DNA of 64,000 nucleotides, taken from assembly GCA_041395325.1 (NCBI GenBank), contig JAWLAT010000006.1:154971-218970 (forward strand), read 5' to 3'. This DNA is from JAWLAT01 sp041395325 (GTDB lineage: Bacteria; Pseudomonadota; Gammaproteobacteria; Xanthomonadales; SZUA-5). A program made the translations under genes and the position numbers. Under the pieces are notes generated by a model, which did not search any database, was not told the DNA's origin, and saw only the letters and a list, made by a program, of their open reading frames with translations. Each line of letters starts with the position of its first letter. Position 1 is the first letter of the stretch. Below are positions 16,296-25,630 of the stretch, piece by piece.

Positions 16296-17705
16296 ATGCT
16301 GCCGGTGGTCGCGCTGGTCGGTCGGCCGAACGTCGGCAAGTCGACGCTGTACAACGCCCTGACTCGCACCCGCGATGCCATCGTCAGCGACCTGCCGGGG
16401 GTCACCCGGGATCGCCACTATGGTTTGTGGGAAGGCGAAGGTGGACGCTTCATCCTGGTCGATACGGCCGGTTTGAGCGGCGACACCGATGCGCTCGCCC
16501 AACACATGTCGACGCAGGCCCGTCTGGCGATCGCCGAAGCCGATCTGGTCCTGATGCTGGTCGACGGCCGCGATGGGCTCCTGCCCGACGACATCGAGCT
16601 GGCGCAGGAACTGCGCCGGGCCAGCAAACAGATGCTGCTGGTCGTCAACAAGACCGATGGACTGGATCCGGATGTGGCGCTGGCCGAATTTGCCAGCCTG
16701 GGCGTCGAGCCGCTGCCCATCGCCGCGTCACATCGCCGCGGTGTGGCCGATCTGGAAGAGCAGATTCTCGAGGCCCTGCCTGCGGCACGAGTGAGCGACG
16801 ATCCCGATGCCGAAGACGCCGAGGAGCAGGCTGACCCACGCACGCGCGTCGCTGTGGTCGGACGGCCCAATGTGGGCAAGTCCACCCTGGTCAACCGACT
16901 GCTCGGAGAAGAGCGCCTGCTGGCCTACGACCAGCCTGGCACCACCCGTGATGCCATCGAGGTCCCGATCGTCTGGCAGGAGCGCGACTATCTGCTGGTC
17001 GACACAGCCGGCTTGCGACGACGTGCCAGGGTTGATGAGGCGGTCGAAAAGTTCTCGGCGATCAAGGCCATGCAGGCCATCGACCGCGCGCACGTGGTGG
17101 TGTTTCTGATCGATGCCCAACAGGGCTTCGCCGATCAGGACGCCCACATACTCGGCCAGATCATCGAAAGTGGCCGCGGGCTGGTGATCGCGCTGAACAA
17201 GTGGGATGGACTCAGTACATCCGATCGCTCGGCCGTCCGCCGCCGTCTCGACCATGGGCTGGACTTCCTCAGCTTCGCCAAGCGGATCCCGATCTCAGCC
17301 AAGCACGGCTCCGGTTTGGGTGAATTAATGAAGGCCGTCGACACGGCTGCCTATCACGCGCGCCGGGAGTTCTCCACGCGCGAACTGACCGATGCGGTCA
17401 CTGCAGCCTTCGAGGCCTATCAACCCCCGCTCGTCCGCGGCCGGGTGGCCAAGCTGCGCTTCGCCCATCAGGGTGGTCGCAATCCGCCGCGAATCGTCAT
17501 CCACGGCAATCGGCTGCGTACCCTGCCCGACGCCTACAAGCGCTATCTGGAGAACCAGTTGCGACAGCGCTTCAAGGTCATCGGCACCCCGCTGCGTCTG
17601 GAGTTCCGCGAGGGCAAGAATCCCTTTGCCGACAAGGTCAATCCACTGACCGAACGGCAGATCCAGCGCAAGCGACGCCTGATGCGGCACGTCAAGCGTC
17701 GCTGA
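16296..17705 (+). CDS. der: Ribosome biogenesis GTPase Der (EngA)
   Basis: Two-domain GTPase needed for 50S maturation. 469 residues. First G domain has GRPNVGKST at residues 9-17, DTAGL and NKTD near 119. Second G domain has GRPNVGKST at 189-197, DTAGL and NKWD. A C-terminal KH-like domain ends with KVNPLTERQIQRKRRLMRH. Start ATG 16296 lies three bases after the bamB stop, so it is the last gene of the rodZ/yfgM/bamB unit. The next gene begins 21 bases on and belongs to a different pathway. Confidence 0.98.
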   Translation: MLPVVALVGRPNVGKSTLYNALTRTRDAIVSDLPGVTRDRHYGLWEGEGGRFILVDTAGLSGDTDALAQHMSTQARLAIAEADLVLMLVDGRDGLLPDDIELAQELRRASKQMLLVVNKTDGLDPDVALAEFASLGVEPLPIAASHRRGVADLEEQILEALPAARVSDDPDAEDAEEQADPRTRVAVVGRPNVGKSTLVNRLLGEERLLAYDQPGTTRDAIEVPIVWQERDYLLVDTAGLRRRARVDEAVEKFSAIKAMQAIDRAHVVVFLIDAQQGFADQDAHILGQIIESGRGLVIALNKWDGLSTSDRSAVRRRLDHGLDFLSFAKRIPISAKHGSGLGELMKAVDTAAYHARREFSTRELTDAVTAAFEAYQPPLVRGRVAKLRFAHQGGRNPPRIVIHGNRLRTLPDAYKRYLENQLRQRFKVIGTPLRLEFREGKNPFADKVNPLTERQIQRKRRLMRHVKRR

Positions 17706-17726
17706 TCAGGTCGGGTCGGCCCAGCC

Positions 17727-18353
17727 ATGGCGCGTCGGCTGTATCCGGCCGTGTTGATCCTCGCCGGGGGGCTGGGCAGCCGACTGGGCCACGTCGACAA
17801 GGCCAGCCTCCGTCTTTCCGACCAGCCCGAGCGCAGCCTGCTCGAACGCGCGCTTGAACGCTACGACCGCCTTGGCCCGCTGTACGTGGCCAACGGCGCA
17901 CACGCCGCAGTCGACATTGGAGCGGCCCGCTGCCTTCCGGATCCGCCCGATGTAGCGCCACACAGCGGCCCACTGGCCGGCGTCCTCGCCGGCTTGCGGC
18001 AGGCTCACAACGATCGTCTGGACGCCCTGCTCGTCTGTCCGGTCGATTTGCTGGCCCCTTCGGCCGCCTGTTTGCGGGCACTACTGCAGACGCTGAGCTG
18101 CAAGCTGGAGTTGGACGGCGTACGCGCCAGTCGCGAAGGCCAACCCGAGCCCCTGGTCTCCGCCTGGCGAGTCAGCGACACATTGTTGGCTTCGGCGCTG
18201 GCCGAACTGCAGTCAGGCCAGCGATCGGTGCGGCGCTGGCAGGCACGACTGAGTTTCAATGATGAACTTGTGCAGGGATCTGAAGCCCCCTGGCGCAACC
18301 TCAACACCCCGGAGGATCTGCTCAATTGGCAGCGATCTCGCGGCGCCGGTTGA
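17727..18353 (+). CDS. mobA: Molybdenum cofactor guanylyltransferase
   Basis: Transfers GMP from GTP to molybdenum cofactor, making the bis-MGD form. 208 residues. The nucleotidyltransferase loop is LILAGGLGSRLGHVDKASL; the usual pattern is LAGGxGxRMGGxDK, so the GG/Gly substitutions are a little divergent but the Arg and DK are kept. Further family segments are PHSGPLAGVLAGLRQA, VCPVDLLAPS and WRNLNTPEDL near the end. moeA follows 55 bases later, which supports the assignment. The ribosome site is not obvious. Confidence 0.88.
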   Translation: MARRLYPAVLILAGGLGSRLGHVDKASLRLSDQPERSLLERALERYDRLGPLYVANGAHAAVDIGAARCLPDPPDVAPHSGPLAGVLAGLRQAHNDRLDALLVCPVDLLAPSAACLRALLQTLSCKLELDGVRASREGQPEPLVSAWRVSDTLLASALAELQSGQRSVRRWQARLSFNDELVQGSEAPWRNLNTPEDLLNWQRSRGAG

Positions 18354-18408
18354 CCCGCTGGGACCGTTCAGCGGCTATCCTCAAATCTGAATTCGCCGCA
18401 CGCGCGCC

Positions 18409-19665
18409 ATGACGACCTCCGCCCACCCTGATTGCGCCGGGGCCCAGCCAGATCTCAGCCTCGACGACGCGCTGCAGCTCATCCGCACAACGCTGCAGCA
18501 GCGAGCCCTGCCGGTTGTCGAGCGGCCGCTGGGCGAAGCACTCGGTTGCGTGCTGGCCGAGACGCTGCTGGCACCACTGAACCTGCCACCGTTCGACAAC
18601 TCAGCAATGGACGGCTACGCCCTCGCGGCAGCCGAACTGCCAGCCACGGGACCCTACGATCTGCCGCTGGATGGTCGAACGCTTGCTGGAGACAGCGCCG
18701 ACGAGTTGCTGCCTGGCCACGCCCGCCGGATCACCACCGGTGCGCCGCTGCCGGCAGGTGCCGACACGGTCATCGTGCAGGAACGCGTTAGGTTGGATGA
18801 CGATGTCATCCGCTTCGAGCAGCTGCCACCGCTGGGTGCCAATATCCGTCGGGCCGGCGAGGATCTGTCCGAGGGCACCGAGGTGCTGCAGCAGGGAACA
18901 CGCCTGGGGCCTCTGCAAATCGGTCTGCTGGCTGCGCTTGGCCAGGCCACGGTTTCGGTGCATCGACGTCCCCGCGTTGCCATTCTGTCCACTGGCGACG
19001 AGCTGATCGAACCTGGCGCTCAGCGGCGTGGGGGCCAGATCTACGACAGCAATCGCTTCCTGCTGCTCGGACTGCTCGCCCGTCTGGGTGCCGACGTGGT
19101 GATGGCAACGAACTGCGGCGACCAACGCGAGGCGCTGCTGAAGCAATTGGAAGTGGCCCGTGGCATGGCCGATCTGGTGGTGACCAGCGGCGGTGTTTCA
19201 GTCGGTGACGCCGACTTGTTGCCCGAACTGGTCGGGCAAATGGGACAAGTCCATTTCCATCGACTCAATCTGAAGCCAGGCCGCCCCGTTCTCTACGCTG
19301 ATCTCTCCGGCACACCGCTGTTCGGCTTGCCGGGCAATCCGGTGTCGGTACTGGTCACCAGCCTGAAGCTGGTCCGCCCGGCGATCGAGTTGCTCGGTGG
19401 CGAGCGCGTCCGCGGAGCGCTGCAAATGGCCGCGCAACTGGAAGAAGCGCTGGACAAGCCACACCATCGACTGGAGTTCCTGCGCGGCCGCATGACCCAG
19501 GGAGCCAGTGGAAAGCTGTGGGTACGTCCGGTTCGCGGACAGGGGTCGCATCAGCTGGCCAGTCTGCGCGATGCCGATTGCCTGATCGTCGTTCCCGAAG
19601 GACCGCAGAGCTACGCCGCAGGCGATACCATCACGGTCGAACCCCTGTTGCCAATGTTGTCATGA
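18409..19665 (+). CDS. moeA: Molybdopterin molybdenumtransferase
   Basis: Inserts molybdate into adenylylated molybdopterin. 418 residues. Typical segments: PFDNSAMDGYAL, RRITTGAPLPAGADTVIVQE, ANIRRAGEDLSEG, AILSTGDEL, GGQIYDSNRFLL, VVTSGGVSVGDADLL and GLPGNPVSVLVT. The C-terminal beta-barrel domain is present. The stop overlaps the moeB start as ATGA at 19662-19665, a translational coupling. Together with mobA and moeB it forms a cofactor-finishing cluster. The early-step genes (moaA to moaE) are not in this window. Confidence 0.97.
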   Translation: MTTSAHPDCAGAQPDLSLDDALQLIRTTLQQRALPVVERPLGEALGCVLAETLLAPLNLPPFDNSAMDGYALAAAELPATGPYDLPLDGRTLAGDSADELLPGHARRITTGAPLPAGADTVIVQERVRLDDDVIRFEQLPPLGANIRRAGEDLSEGTEVLQQGTRLGPLQIGLLAALGQATVSVHRRPRVAILSTGDELIEPGAQRRGGQIYDSNRFLLLGLLARLGADVVMATNCGDQREALLKQLEVARGMADLVVTSGGVSVGDADLLPELVGQMGQVHFHRLNLKPGRPVLYADLSGTPLFGLPGNPVSVLVTSLKLVRPAIELLGGERVRGALQMAAQLEEALDKPHHRLEFLRGRMTQGASGKLWVRPVRGQGSHQLASLRDADCLIVVPEGPQSYAAGDTITVEPLLPMLS

Positions 19666-20828
19666 GTCTGGCCCAGCACCACCTGCAGCGTCTGCGCGGC
19701 CACATCGAGGAGATCGACGTGCGGGAAGCGGCGCGCCGCATGCAAGCAGGTGCGCTGCTGCTTGATGTGCGGGAGGCCGACGAGCAGGCGGCCGGCGGGC
19801 CGGCCGGTGCGATCACCCTGCCCCGCAGCGCGCTGGAACTGCGCATCGAACAGCATGCAAGGCCTGATCAATCGATCCTGCTGCTTTGTGCCGGCGGACA
19901 GCGTTCCCTCCTCGCCGCCGCCGATCTGCATCGGCTGGGCTATACGCAAGTGAGTTCAGTGGTTGGCGGGTTTTCCGCCTGGCAGGCGGCCGGACTGCCG
20001 CAACGGGCAGCGGATCGACTCGATGCCAGTGAACGCCAGCGTTACGGCCGTCAGCTGATCCTGGATGAGATTGGTCCCGACGGGCAGGCGCAGTTGCAGC
20101 GAGCCCGGGTGCTGATCGTCGGCGCCGGTGGCCTGGGATGCCCGTCGGCGCTGTACCTCGCCGCTGCCGGTGTTGGTCAGCTGACCTTGATTGACGCCGA
20201 TCGGGTCGAGCTGTCGAACCTGCATCGCCAGGTACTGCATGGCTCGGGAACGCTGGGCCGGCCGAAAGTGGAGTCTGCCCGCGAGCGACTGCTGTCTCTC
20301 GATCCAAAGCTGCAGATCCGCGCGATTGAGGCCCGGCTGGACGAGGACAATGTCGGCGAGCTGGTGCGCACGCACGATGTGATCATCGATGGATCAGACA
20401 ATTTTGCCACCCGCTACCGGCTCAATGCCGAGTGCGTGGCCCAAGGCAAGCCACTGATCTACGCCGCCGTGCAGCGCTTCGAGGCACAGGTGTCGGTGTT
20501 CTGGCCGGCAGCGGCGGGTGGGCTGGCACCGTGCTACCGCTGCCTGTTTCCGGAGCCTCCCCCACCCGAGGCGGCACCCAACTGCGCTGAGGCCGGCGTA
20601 CTGGGCGTGGTGCCCGGCATCGTCGGGCTGCTGCAGGCCAACGAATGCCTGAAGCTCATCTGTGGTTTTGGTGAGCTGCTGACCGGCCGACTGTTGTGTT
20701 TCGATGCGCGCAGCGCGCGCTGGCGTGAACTGCAGTTGCCACGCGACCCGGACTGCCCCGGCTGTGGCCCCCGGCAACGGCCGCTGGCCAGCCCGTCGGC
20801 GGAGGTCTGCGCGAGCGGGACACGCTGA
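19662..20828 (+). CDS. moeB: Molybdopterin-synthase adenylyltransferase with N-terminal rhodanese domain
   Basis: Activates the C-terminus of MoaD (or a related sulfur carrier) by adenylation. 388 residues in two domains. Residues 1-115 form a rhodanese module with an active-site Cys in LLLCAGGQRS (C76). Residues 120-375 are a ThiF/MoeB E1-like domain with VLIVGAGGLGCPSALYL, LTLIDADRVELSNLHRQ, zinc cysteines in CYRC and CPGC, and a reactive Cys in PNCAEAGVLG. The rhodanese is usually C-terminal in such fusions; the N-terminal order is, as I recall, also seen in Xanthomonas. ATG 19662 is chosen because it overlaps the moeA stop. Confidence 0.92.
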   Translation: MSLAQHHLQRLRGHIEEIDVREAARRMQAGALLLDVREADEQAAGGPAGAITLPRSALELRIEQHARPDQSILLLCAGGQRSLLAAADLHRLGYTQVSSVVGGFSAWQAAGLPQRAADRLDASERQRYGRQLILDEIGPDGQAQLQRARVLIVGAGGLGCPSALYLAAAGVGQLTLIDADRVELSNLHRQVLHGSGTLGRPKVESARERLLSLDPKLQIRAIEARLDEDNVGELVRTHDVIIDGSDNFATRYRLNAECVAQGKPLIYAAVQRFEAQVSVFWPAAAGGLAPCYRCLFPEPPPPEAAPNCAEAGVLGVVPGIVGLLQANECLKLICGFGELLTGRLLCFDARSARWRELQLPRDPDCPGCGPRQRPLASPSAEVCASGTR

Positions 20829-22168
20829 TGGAATTGCAGCAGCTGTGGGACAACGCTCTGGCCGCGATGCAGCAATTGCGCCAGCCGGTCCAGCTGTTCC
20901 AGTTTGCAGTCAGCCTGCTCGCTCTGGGCATGGCCTTCTGGCTGGGACGACGCTGGCAGGGCCGCGGTGGGGAAGGCCTGCGCGGCGATCTGCAGCAGCG
21001 GCTATTGCGACCGGCCATTGTCGTGATCGTTGCACTGCTGGGGCTGGGCGCCCTGCGCCTGCTGCAACTGCCCTACCGCATCCTCGCGCTGGTCTGCGTA
21101 CTGGCCTTCTCAATGCTGCTGATCCGCAGCCTGGCGTACACGCTGCGTCGCGTATTGCGCCCGGGACCGATGCTCGCTGCCAGCGAGCAACTGGTCAGCG
21201 GCGTGATCTGGCTCGGCTTCGCGCTGTATCTGCTCGGCTGGCTGCAACCCTCGTTGAATCTGCTCGATCAGGCCGCCCTGCAGATGGGCGACAACCGCTT
21301 CTCGCTGTTGGATCTGCTTTCGCTGCTGGCCACGGCCGCGGTGCTGCTGATCCTCGGCGGCCTGCTCTCCAGCGCGCTGGAGAAGCGGCTGATGAGTGTG
21401 CAGCAGCTGTCGATCGGCTTCCGCGTCGGCGCCTCCAAGGTGCTGCGCTTCGTGCTGATTCTGCTGGCAATGCTGGTGGCGCTGAATCTGGTCGGGATCA
21501 ATCTCACCTCCCTGGCCGTGTTCTCCGGTGCCCTCGGCGTCGGCCTGGGCTTCGGTCTGCAACGCATCGCCTCCAACTTCATTTCGGGTTTCATCCTGAT
21601 CATGGATCGCTCGATCCGGCCGGGCGATGTCATCACCATCGGCGACAGTTTCGGCTGGGTCCAGGAACTCAATGCGCGCTATGTGGTGGTGCGCAATCGC
21701 GACGGCGTCGACACCCTGATTCCCAACGAGAATCTGATCACCAGCGAAGTGATCAACTGGAGCTACAGCGACAGCGCCGTTCGACTCAAGGCACCCGTGC
21801 AGATCAGCTATGACGACGACCCGGAACAGGCCATGAGCCTGATGGTCGAGGTCGCCCGCGCGCATCCGCGGGTGCAGGACAACCCGGCCCCCGTCGGCCG
21901 GCTGATGGGATTTGGTGACAGCGGCATCGACATGGAATTGCGGGTCTGGATCCGCGATCCGCAGGAAGGCGTCAACAACATCCGCTCCGAACTGAACCTG
22001 GGCATCTGGAAGGCCTTCAAGCAGGCGGGTATCACCATCCCCTTCCCGCAGCGGGATGTGCGGCTCATCCGGGTTGGTGAGCCCCAGGTTGGGCAGCGTG
22101 CGGATTCAGGGGAAGGCGCCGAGCCAGAATCCGATGCAGATCCGGATCGGTCAGCCGCGCGGGACTGA
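20828..22168 (+). CDS. MscS-family mechanosensitive ion channel
   Basis: Inner-membrane channel that relieves osmotic downshock. 446 residues with about five hydrophobic segments, then the pore helix and beta domain of MscS: GVGLGFGLQRIASNFISGF, DRSIRPGDVITIGDSFGWV and VRNRDGVDTLIPNENLITSE. C-terminal domain includes ARAHPRVQDNPAPVGRLMGF. ATG overlaps the moeB stop by one base (TGATG). The co-transcription with moeB looks positional, not functional. The C-terminus ends in an acidic tail. Confidence 0.92.
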   Translation: MELQQLWDNALAAMQQLRQPVQLFQFAVSLLALGMAFWLGRRWQGRGGEGLRGDLQQRLLRPAIVVIVALLGLGALRLLQLPYRILALVCVLAFSMLLIRSLAYTLRRVLRPGPMLAASEQLVSGVIWLGFALYLLGWLQPSLNLLDQAALQMGDNRFSLLDLLSLLATAAVLLILGGLLSSALEKRLMSVQQLSIGFRVGASKVLRFVLILLAMLVALNLVGINLTSLAVFSGALGVGLGFGLQRIASNFISGFILIMDRSIRPGDVITIGDSFGWVQELNARYVVVRNRDGVDTLIPNENLITSEVINWSYSDSAVRLKAPVQISYDDDPEQAMSLMVEVARAHPRVQDNPAPVGRLMGFGDSGIDMELRVWIRDPQEGVNNIRSELNLGIWKAFKQAGITIPFPQRDVRLIRVGEPQVGQRADSGEGAEPESDADPDRSAARD

Positions 22169-22193
22169 CCTGCTGCTTGGTTCGTGATGCGTT

Positions 22194-22649
22194 TCAGTCC
22201 AAACGCTGCAGCACAACGACATGGGATTGCGGCTGTCCGTCCTCGCCGTCCCACTGCTGGGTCACGTGAACGGTCCTGGTGTCGATGCGCTCCCAACAGA
22301 ATCGACTCGGCGCCGCCACCGGGTCGAAGCAGGCCTTGCCGTCGACCACCTCGCTGGCCTGCCAGCGATAGACGTCCCAACTGGACGTGATGCTGCCGGC
22401 CGCCAGTTCCACCACACTGCGATCGGTCACTTCGTCGAAATTCGCATCGGCGTAGCGGCTGGAGACCAGCCGATGGGTCCCTTCAAAGGCGTATTGCTCG
22501 TAGAACAACGCGCCATCCGGACTGGTGCCTTGCCATTGGCCCTGCAGGAAGCCCAGCCGCGCAAAGTCTTCCTCAGAAAAATCCGACTTCGCATTCGCCG
22601 AGACACTGCCGGCGAGAAACGCCAGGCAAACGAGCATCGGGCACTTCAT
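22194..22649 (-). CDS. Exported protein, DUF6265-like
   Basis: 151 residues. Signal peptide MKCPMLVCLAFLAGSVSANA. The mature part starts with FARLGFLQGQWQGTSPDGAL, followed by a beta-rich domain with RLVSSRYAD, SSWDVYRWQ and HVTQQWDGEDG. The LxGxWxG opening resembles the DUF6265/lipocalin-like families, but I am not certain. ATG 22649 is taken over the upstream frame start at 22700 because it begins the signal peptide. Convergent with the MscS gene, 25 bases apart. Function unknown. Confidence 0.7.
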   Translation of the reverse strand: MKCPMLVCLAFLAGSVSANAKSDFSEEDFARLGFLQGQWQGTSPDGALFYEQYAFEGTHRLVSSRYADANFDEVTDRSVVELAAGSITSSWDVYRWQASEVVDGKACFDPVAAPSRFCWERIDTRTVHVTQQWDGEDGQPQSHVVVLQRLD

Positions 22650-22780
22650 GGCCTGTTCCTGGGCGGCAGTCGGGCGGCAAGCATAGCGGAGGCTCTCCAT
22701 AGGTGGCCCGTTCGCACTCTGCGCGCGACCTGGTTTCTGCCTCAGCGCCGTCGGCTGACCCGCACCTGCGCACCCGAACG

Positions 22781-24157
22781 TCAGTCGTGAAACGGCGTGG
22801 GCTGATGGTTGTCGAAGCGCGTGTACTGGCCGCGGAAGGTGAGCTTGACGGTACCGGTGGGACCGTTTCGCTGTTTGGTGATGATCACCTCTGCCACACC
22901 CTTGTCGGCACTTTCCGGGTGATAGTACTCATCGCGATAGAGCATGATCACGAGGTCCGCATCCTGCTCGATCGAACCTGACTCACGCAGATCCGACATC
23001 ATCGGGCGCTTGTCGGTGCGTTGTTCCACGCCACGATTGAGCTGCGACAGGGCGATCACAGGCACGCCGAGCTCTTTCGCGGTCGCCTTCAGACCACGAG
23101 AGATGGCCGAAATCTCGGTGGCGCGATTCTCGTTGCTGTCGGGCACCTGCATCAGCTGCAGATAGTCGACCACGATCAGCCCCAGCCCATGCTCTCGCTT
23201 GAGTCGACGAGCCTTGCCGATCAACTCGGCCGGTGTCAGTGCAGGTGTGTCGTCGACGTACAGCTTGGCCTGGCTGATCATTTTCAGATTGTCAGCCAGC
23301 TTGGCCCATTCGTGATCGTCCAGGCGACCGGTGCGCAGGCGCCCCTGATCGATTCGGCACAGGCTCGACAGCACACGCATGGTGAGCTGGACCGCGCTCA
23401 TTTCCATGCTGAACACGCCGACCGGCTGGCCGGAGCGCACCGATACGTATTCGGCGATGTTCATCGAGAAGGCCGTCTTGCCCATCGACGGGCGGGCCGC
23501 GATGATCACCAGATCACCGGGATGCAAGCCGCTGGTCATCCGGTCGAAATCGGAGAAGCCGGTCGCCAGACCCGTGACATCCTGCGGGTTGTTGAAGCGC
23601 TGCTCGATGGTCCGGTAGGCCTCGCCGAGCATCTCTCGCATGCTCTGGAAGCCACCAGCCGAGCGTTCGCCCAGCTGGCTGATGCGGAAGACCTGCTCCT
23701 CGGCCAGATTGAGCAGATCCTTGGTCGAGCGACCTTCGGGTCGGTAGATGCTGTCGACGATCGCGGTGCCCGCATCAAGCAGTCGACGGGCGACGGCCTT
23801 GTCGCGAACGATGTCGGCATGCGCGGTGATGCCCACTGCACCCGGTGCGTTGTTGGCCAGTTCGACCAGATAGGCCAAGCCGCCAGCGTCCTCCAACTTG
23901 TGCTGTCGCTCCAGCAACTCGGCCACTGTGATCGGGTCAGCCGGTTGTGAGCGTTCCTTCAGCTCATTGATCGCGTTGAAGATCAGTGCGTGATCATGAC
24001 GGTGAAAGTCGTCACCCCGCACGCGGCCGGTGACCCGATCGAAGGCCTCGTCGACGAGCATCAAACCACCGATCAGCGCCTGCTCGGCCTCGACCGAGAA
24101 GGGCATGACCTTGGTCAGCTGGCTCAGGGCTTCGCGCGCGACACCACGCTCGGACAT
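22781..24157 (-). CDS. dnaB: Replicative DNA helicase DnaB
   Basis: Hexameric 5'-3' helicase of the replication fork. About 458 residues. N-terminal domain: PFSVEAEQALIGGLMLVDEAF and FHRHDHALIFNAINEL. RecA-like domain: Walker A ARPSMGKTAF, Walker B LIVVDYLQLM, and SQLNRGVEQRTDKRPMMSDL with the arginine-finger region. C-terminal RNGPTGTVKLTF. No intein. The frame is open to GTG 24196, but ATG 24157 after GGGGA is preferred. Downstream of rplI in the same direction, as in many gammaproteobacteria, but separated by a terminator. Confidence 0.97.
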   Translation of the reverse strand: MSERGVAREALSQLTKVMPFSVEAEQALIGGLMLVDEAFDRVTGRVRGDDFHRHDHALIFNAINELKERSQPADPITVAELLERQHKLEDAGGLAYLVELANNAPGAVGITAHADIVRDKAVARRLLDAGTAIVDSIYRPEGRSTKDLLNLAEEQVFRISQLGERSAGGFQSMREMLGEAYRTIEQRFNNPQDVTGLATGFSDFDRMTSGLHPGDLVIIAARPSMGKTAFSMNIAEYVSVRSGQPVGVFSMEMSAVQLTMRVLSSLCRIDQGRLRTGRLDDHEWAKLADNLKMISQAKLYVDDTPALTPAELIGKARRLKREHGLGLIVVDYLQLMQVPDSNENRATEISAISRGLKATAKELGVPVIALSQLNRGVEQRTDKRPMMSDLRESGSIEQDADLVIMLYRDEYYHPESADKGVAEVIITKQRNGPTGTVKLTFRGQYTRFDNHQPTPFHD

Positions 24158-24225
24158 GGTTTCCCCGGCTTGATCGAAGTTGCTGAGTTTAGACACTGCG
24201 GCCCGGTTTCAGGGCTGCCGAAAAG

Positions 24226-24254
24226 CAAACGGGGCGCACAGGGCGCCCCGTTTG
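24226..24254 (-). terminator. Rho-independent terminator after rplI
   Basis: A perfect 12-base-pair stem, CAAACGGGGCGC at 24226-24237 against GCGCCCCGTTTG at 24243-24254, with a five-base loop. Read on the minus strand it begins 21 bases after the rplI stop and is followed by CTTTT. It ends the ribosomal operon before dnaB. Confidence 0.85.
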
Positions 24255-24275
24255 TCAGGCACGATCGATCCGAGA

Positions 24276-24725
24276 TCAACTCTCGGGAACGATGTTCACC
24301 TTGACGGTCGCGTGGACGTCGGCATGCAGATGCACTTCGACCTCGAATTCACCAACGCGACGCAGCGGGCCTTCGCCCATCACCACTTCGCTCTTCTCCA
24401 GCGGCATGCCAGCCGCGGTGAAGGCATCGGCGATGTCGCGAGGACCGACCGAACCATACAGCTTGCCTTCGGTACTGGCATTGGCGGGAATGGTCACTTC
24501 CGCCTCGTTCAGCTTGGCGACGCGAGCTTCGGCGGCAGACAGCGTCTGCGCGGCGCGCTCTTCGTACTCGGCACGACGCTGTTCGAACAGCTCAACGTTG
24601 GTCTTGGTCGCCGGCACAGCCTTGCCAAACGGGACCAGGAAGTTGCGGCCGTAGCCCGCCTTGACGCGGACCCGGTCACCCAGGTTGCCCAGGTTCTTCA
24701 CCTTCTGCAGCAGGATGAGTTCCAT
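24276..24725 (-). CDS. rplI: 50S ribosomal protein L9
   Basis: Binds 23S rRNA near the L1 stalk and helps frame maintenance. 149 residues, full length. N-domain [19 protein letters not shown] followed by [16 protein letters not shown] is the family signature; a long helix and a C-terminal domain ([16 protein letters not shown]) follow. Last gene of rpsF-rpsR-rplI, with 17 bases after rpsR and a terminator 21 bases downstream. Confidence 0.99.
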   Translation of the reverse strand: MELILLQKVKNLGNLGDRVRVKAGYGRNFLVPFGKAVPATKTNVELFEQRRAEYEERAAQTLSAAEARVAKLNEAEVTIPANASTEGKLYGSVGPRDIADAFTAAGMPLEKSEVVMGEGPLRRVGEFEVEVHLHADVHATVKVNIVPES

Positions 24726-24742
24726 GACTTAGCCTCCTGCGC

Positions 24743-24970
24743 TCAGTTGTGGTTGTCGGTGTACGGCAGCAGCGCCAGGAAACGGGCGCGCTTGATGGCC
24801 GTGGCCAGCTGACGCTGGTAGCGGGCCTTGGTACCGGTGATGCGGCTCGGGACGATCTTGCCCGACTCGCTGACGTACTGCTTGAGCGTGTTGAGATCCT
24901 TGTAATCGATCTCGGTGATGCCCTCGGCAGTGAACTTGCAGAACTTCTTGCGACGGAAGAAACGCGACAT
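24743..24970 (-). CDS. rpsR: 30S ribosomal protein S18
   Basis: Small-subunit platform protein that pairs with S6. 75 residues. Contains [39 protein letters not shown] and [20 protein letters not shown], all typical. Middle gene of the rpsF operon. The single Cys in KFCKF is common in this family. Confidence 0.99.
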   Translation of the reverse strand: MSRFFRRKKFCKFTAEGITEIDYKDLNTLKQYVSESGKIVPSRITGTKARYQRQLATAIKRARFLALLPYTDNHN

Positions 24971-24988
24971 GATCTACTCCTGCTCCGC

Positions 24989-25405
24989 TCAGGCCGACGC
25001 GTCGTCGGCGGCGCGGCGATCGTCGTTGCGATCACCGTCGTTGCTGTCCGAGGCGTTGTCGTCATCGCGACGGCGCGGCTTCTCGTCCTTGTTCTTCATG
25101 ATCAGCGACATCTCGGTCACCGCGTCCTTCATCGCCACGATCAGGTGACGCAGCACCGCATCGTTGAAGCGGAAGGCGCCTTGCAACTCACGCAGCGCAT
25201 CCTGGCTGACTTCGATGTTCATCATCACGTAGTGCGCCTTGACCAGGCGCTGGATCGGATAGGCCAACTGACGACGGCCCCAATCCTCCAGACGGTGAAT
25301 CACGCCTTCGTTGCTTTCGATCAGATTGCGATAGCGTTCCACCATCGCGGGCACCTGCTCACTCTGGTCCGGATGGACCAGAAAGACCACTTCATAATGA
25401 CGCAT
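24989..25405 (-). CDS. rpsF: 30S ribosomal protein S6
   Basis: Binds S18 on the 30S platform. 138 residues. [37 protein letters not shown] and [11 protein letters not shown] are diagnostic. The C-terminus extends about 30 residues beyond the globular domain as a low-complexity Asp/Asn/Arg tail; E. coli S6 has a Glu tail added by RimK, so a charged tail is not unusual. First gene of the operon. AGAGGAC lies upstream of the ATG. Confidence 0.99.
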   Translation of the reverse strand: MRHYEVVFLVHPDQSEQVPAMVERYRNLIESNEGVIHRLEDWGRRQLAYPIQRLVKAHYVMMNIEVSQDALRELQGAFRFNDAVLRHLIVAMKDAVTEMSLIMKNKDEKPRRRDDDNASDSNDGDRNDDRRAADDASA

Positions 25406-25486
25406 GTTGTCCTCTCGGCTTAATCAGCTTCCCGCCAGCGCGGTGAAGCAAGGTCACGTCAGGCGAGCGCCCGACAAAGAAGCGGA

Positions 25487-25516
25487 ATGATAGCCGGAAA
25501 ATTCCGCGGACGACAA
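25487..25516 (-). promoter_or_regulatory. Likely sigma70 promoter of rpsF-rpsR-rplI
   Basis: On the minus strand, TTGTCG (25511-25516) and TATCAT (25487-25492) are separated by 18 bases. The -10 matches five of six consensus bases. Transcription would begin near 25480, giving a leader of about 75 bases. The S6:S18 autoregulatory motif could lie in this leader; I did not resolve it. Confidence 0.5.
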
Positions 25517-25630
25517 GTCAAGCGGTCATGGTCCGGCATCCAGAACCGGGACATTCGATGGATCCGTGCACACTGACGGTGCTGCTCAACGCTAGTCGAC
25601 GCTGAAGACGACCGATCCCCAGCTCAGGGC

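Noticed and set aside
18350..18385. TTGACC and TATCCT upstream of moeA as a promoter
   Set aside because: The spacing is 20 bases, too long for a normal sigma70 promoter.
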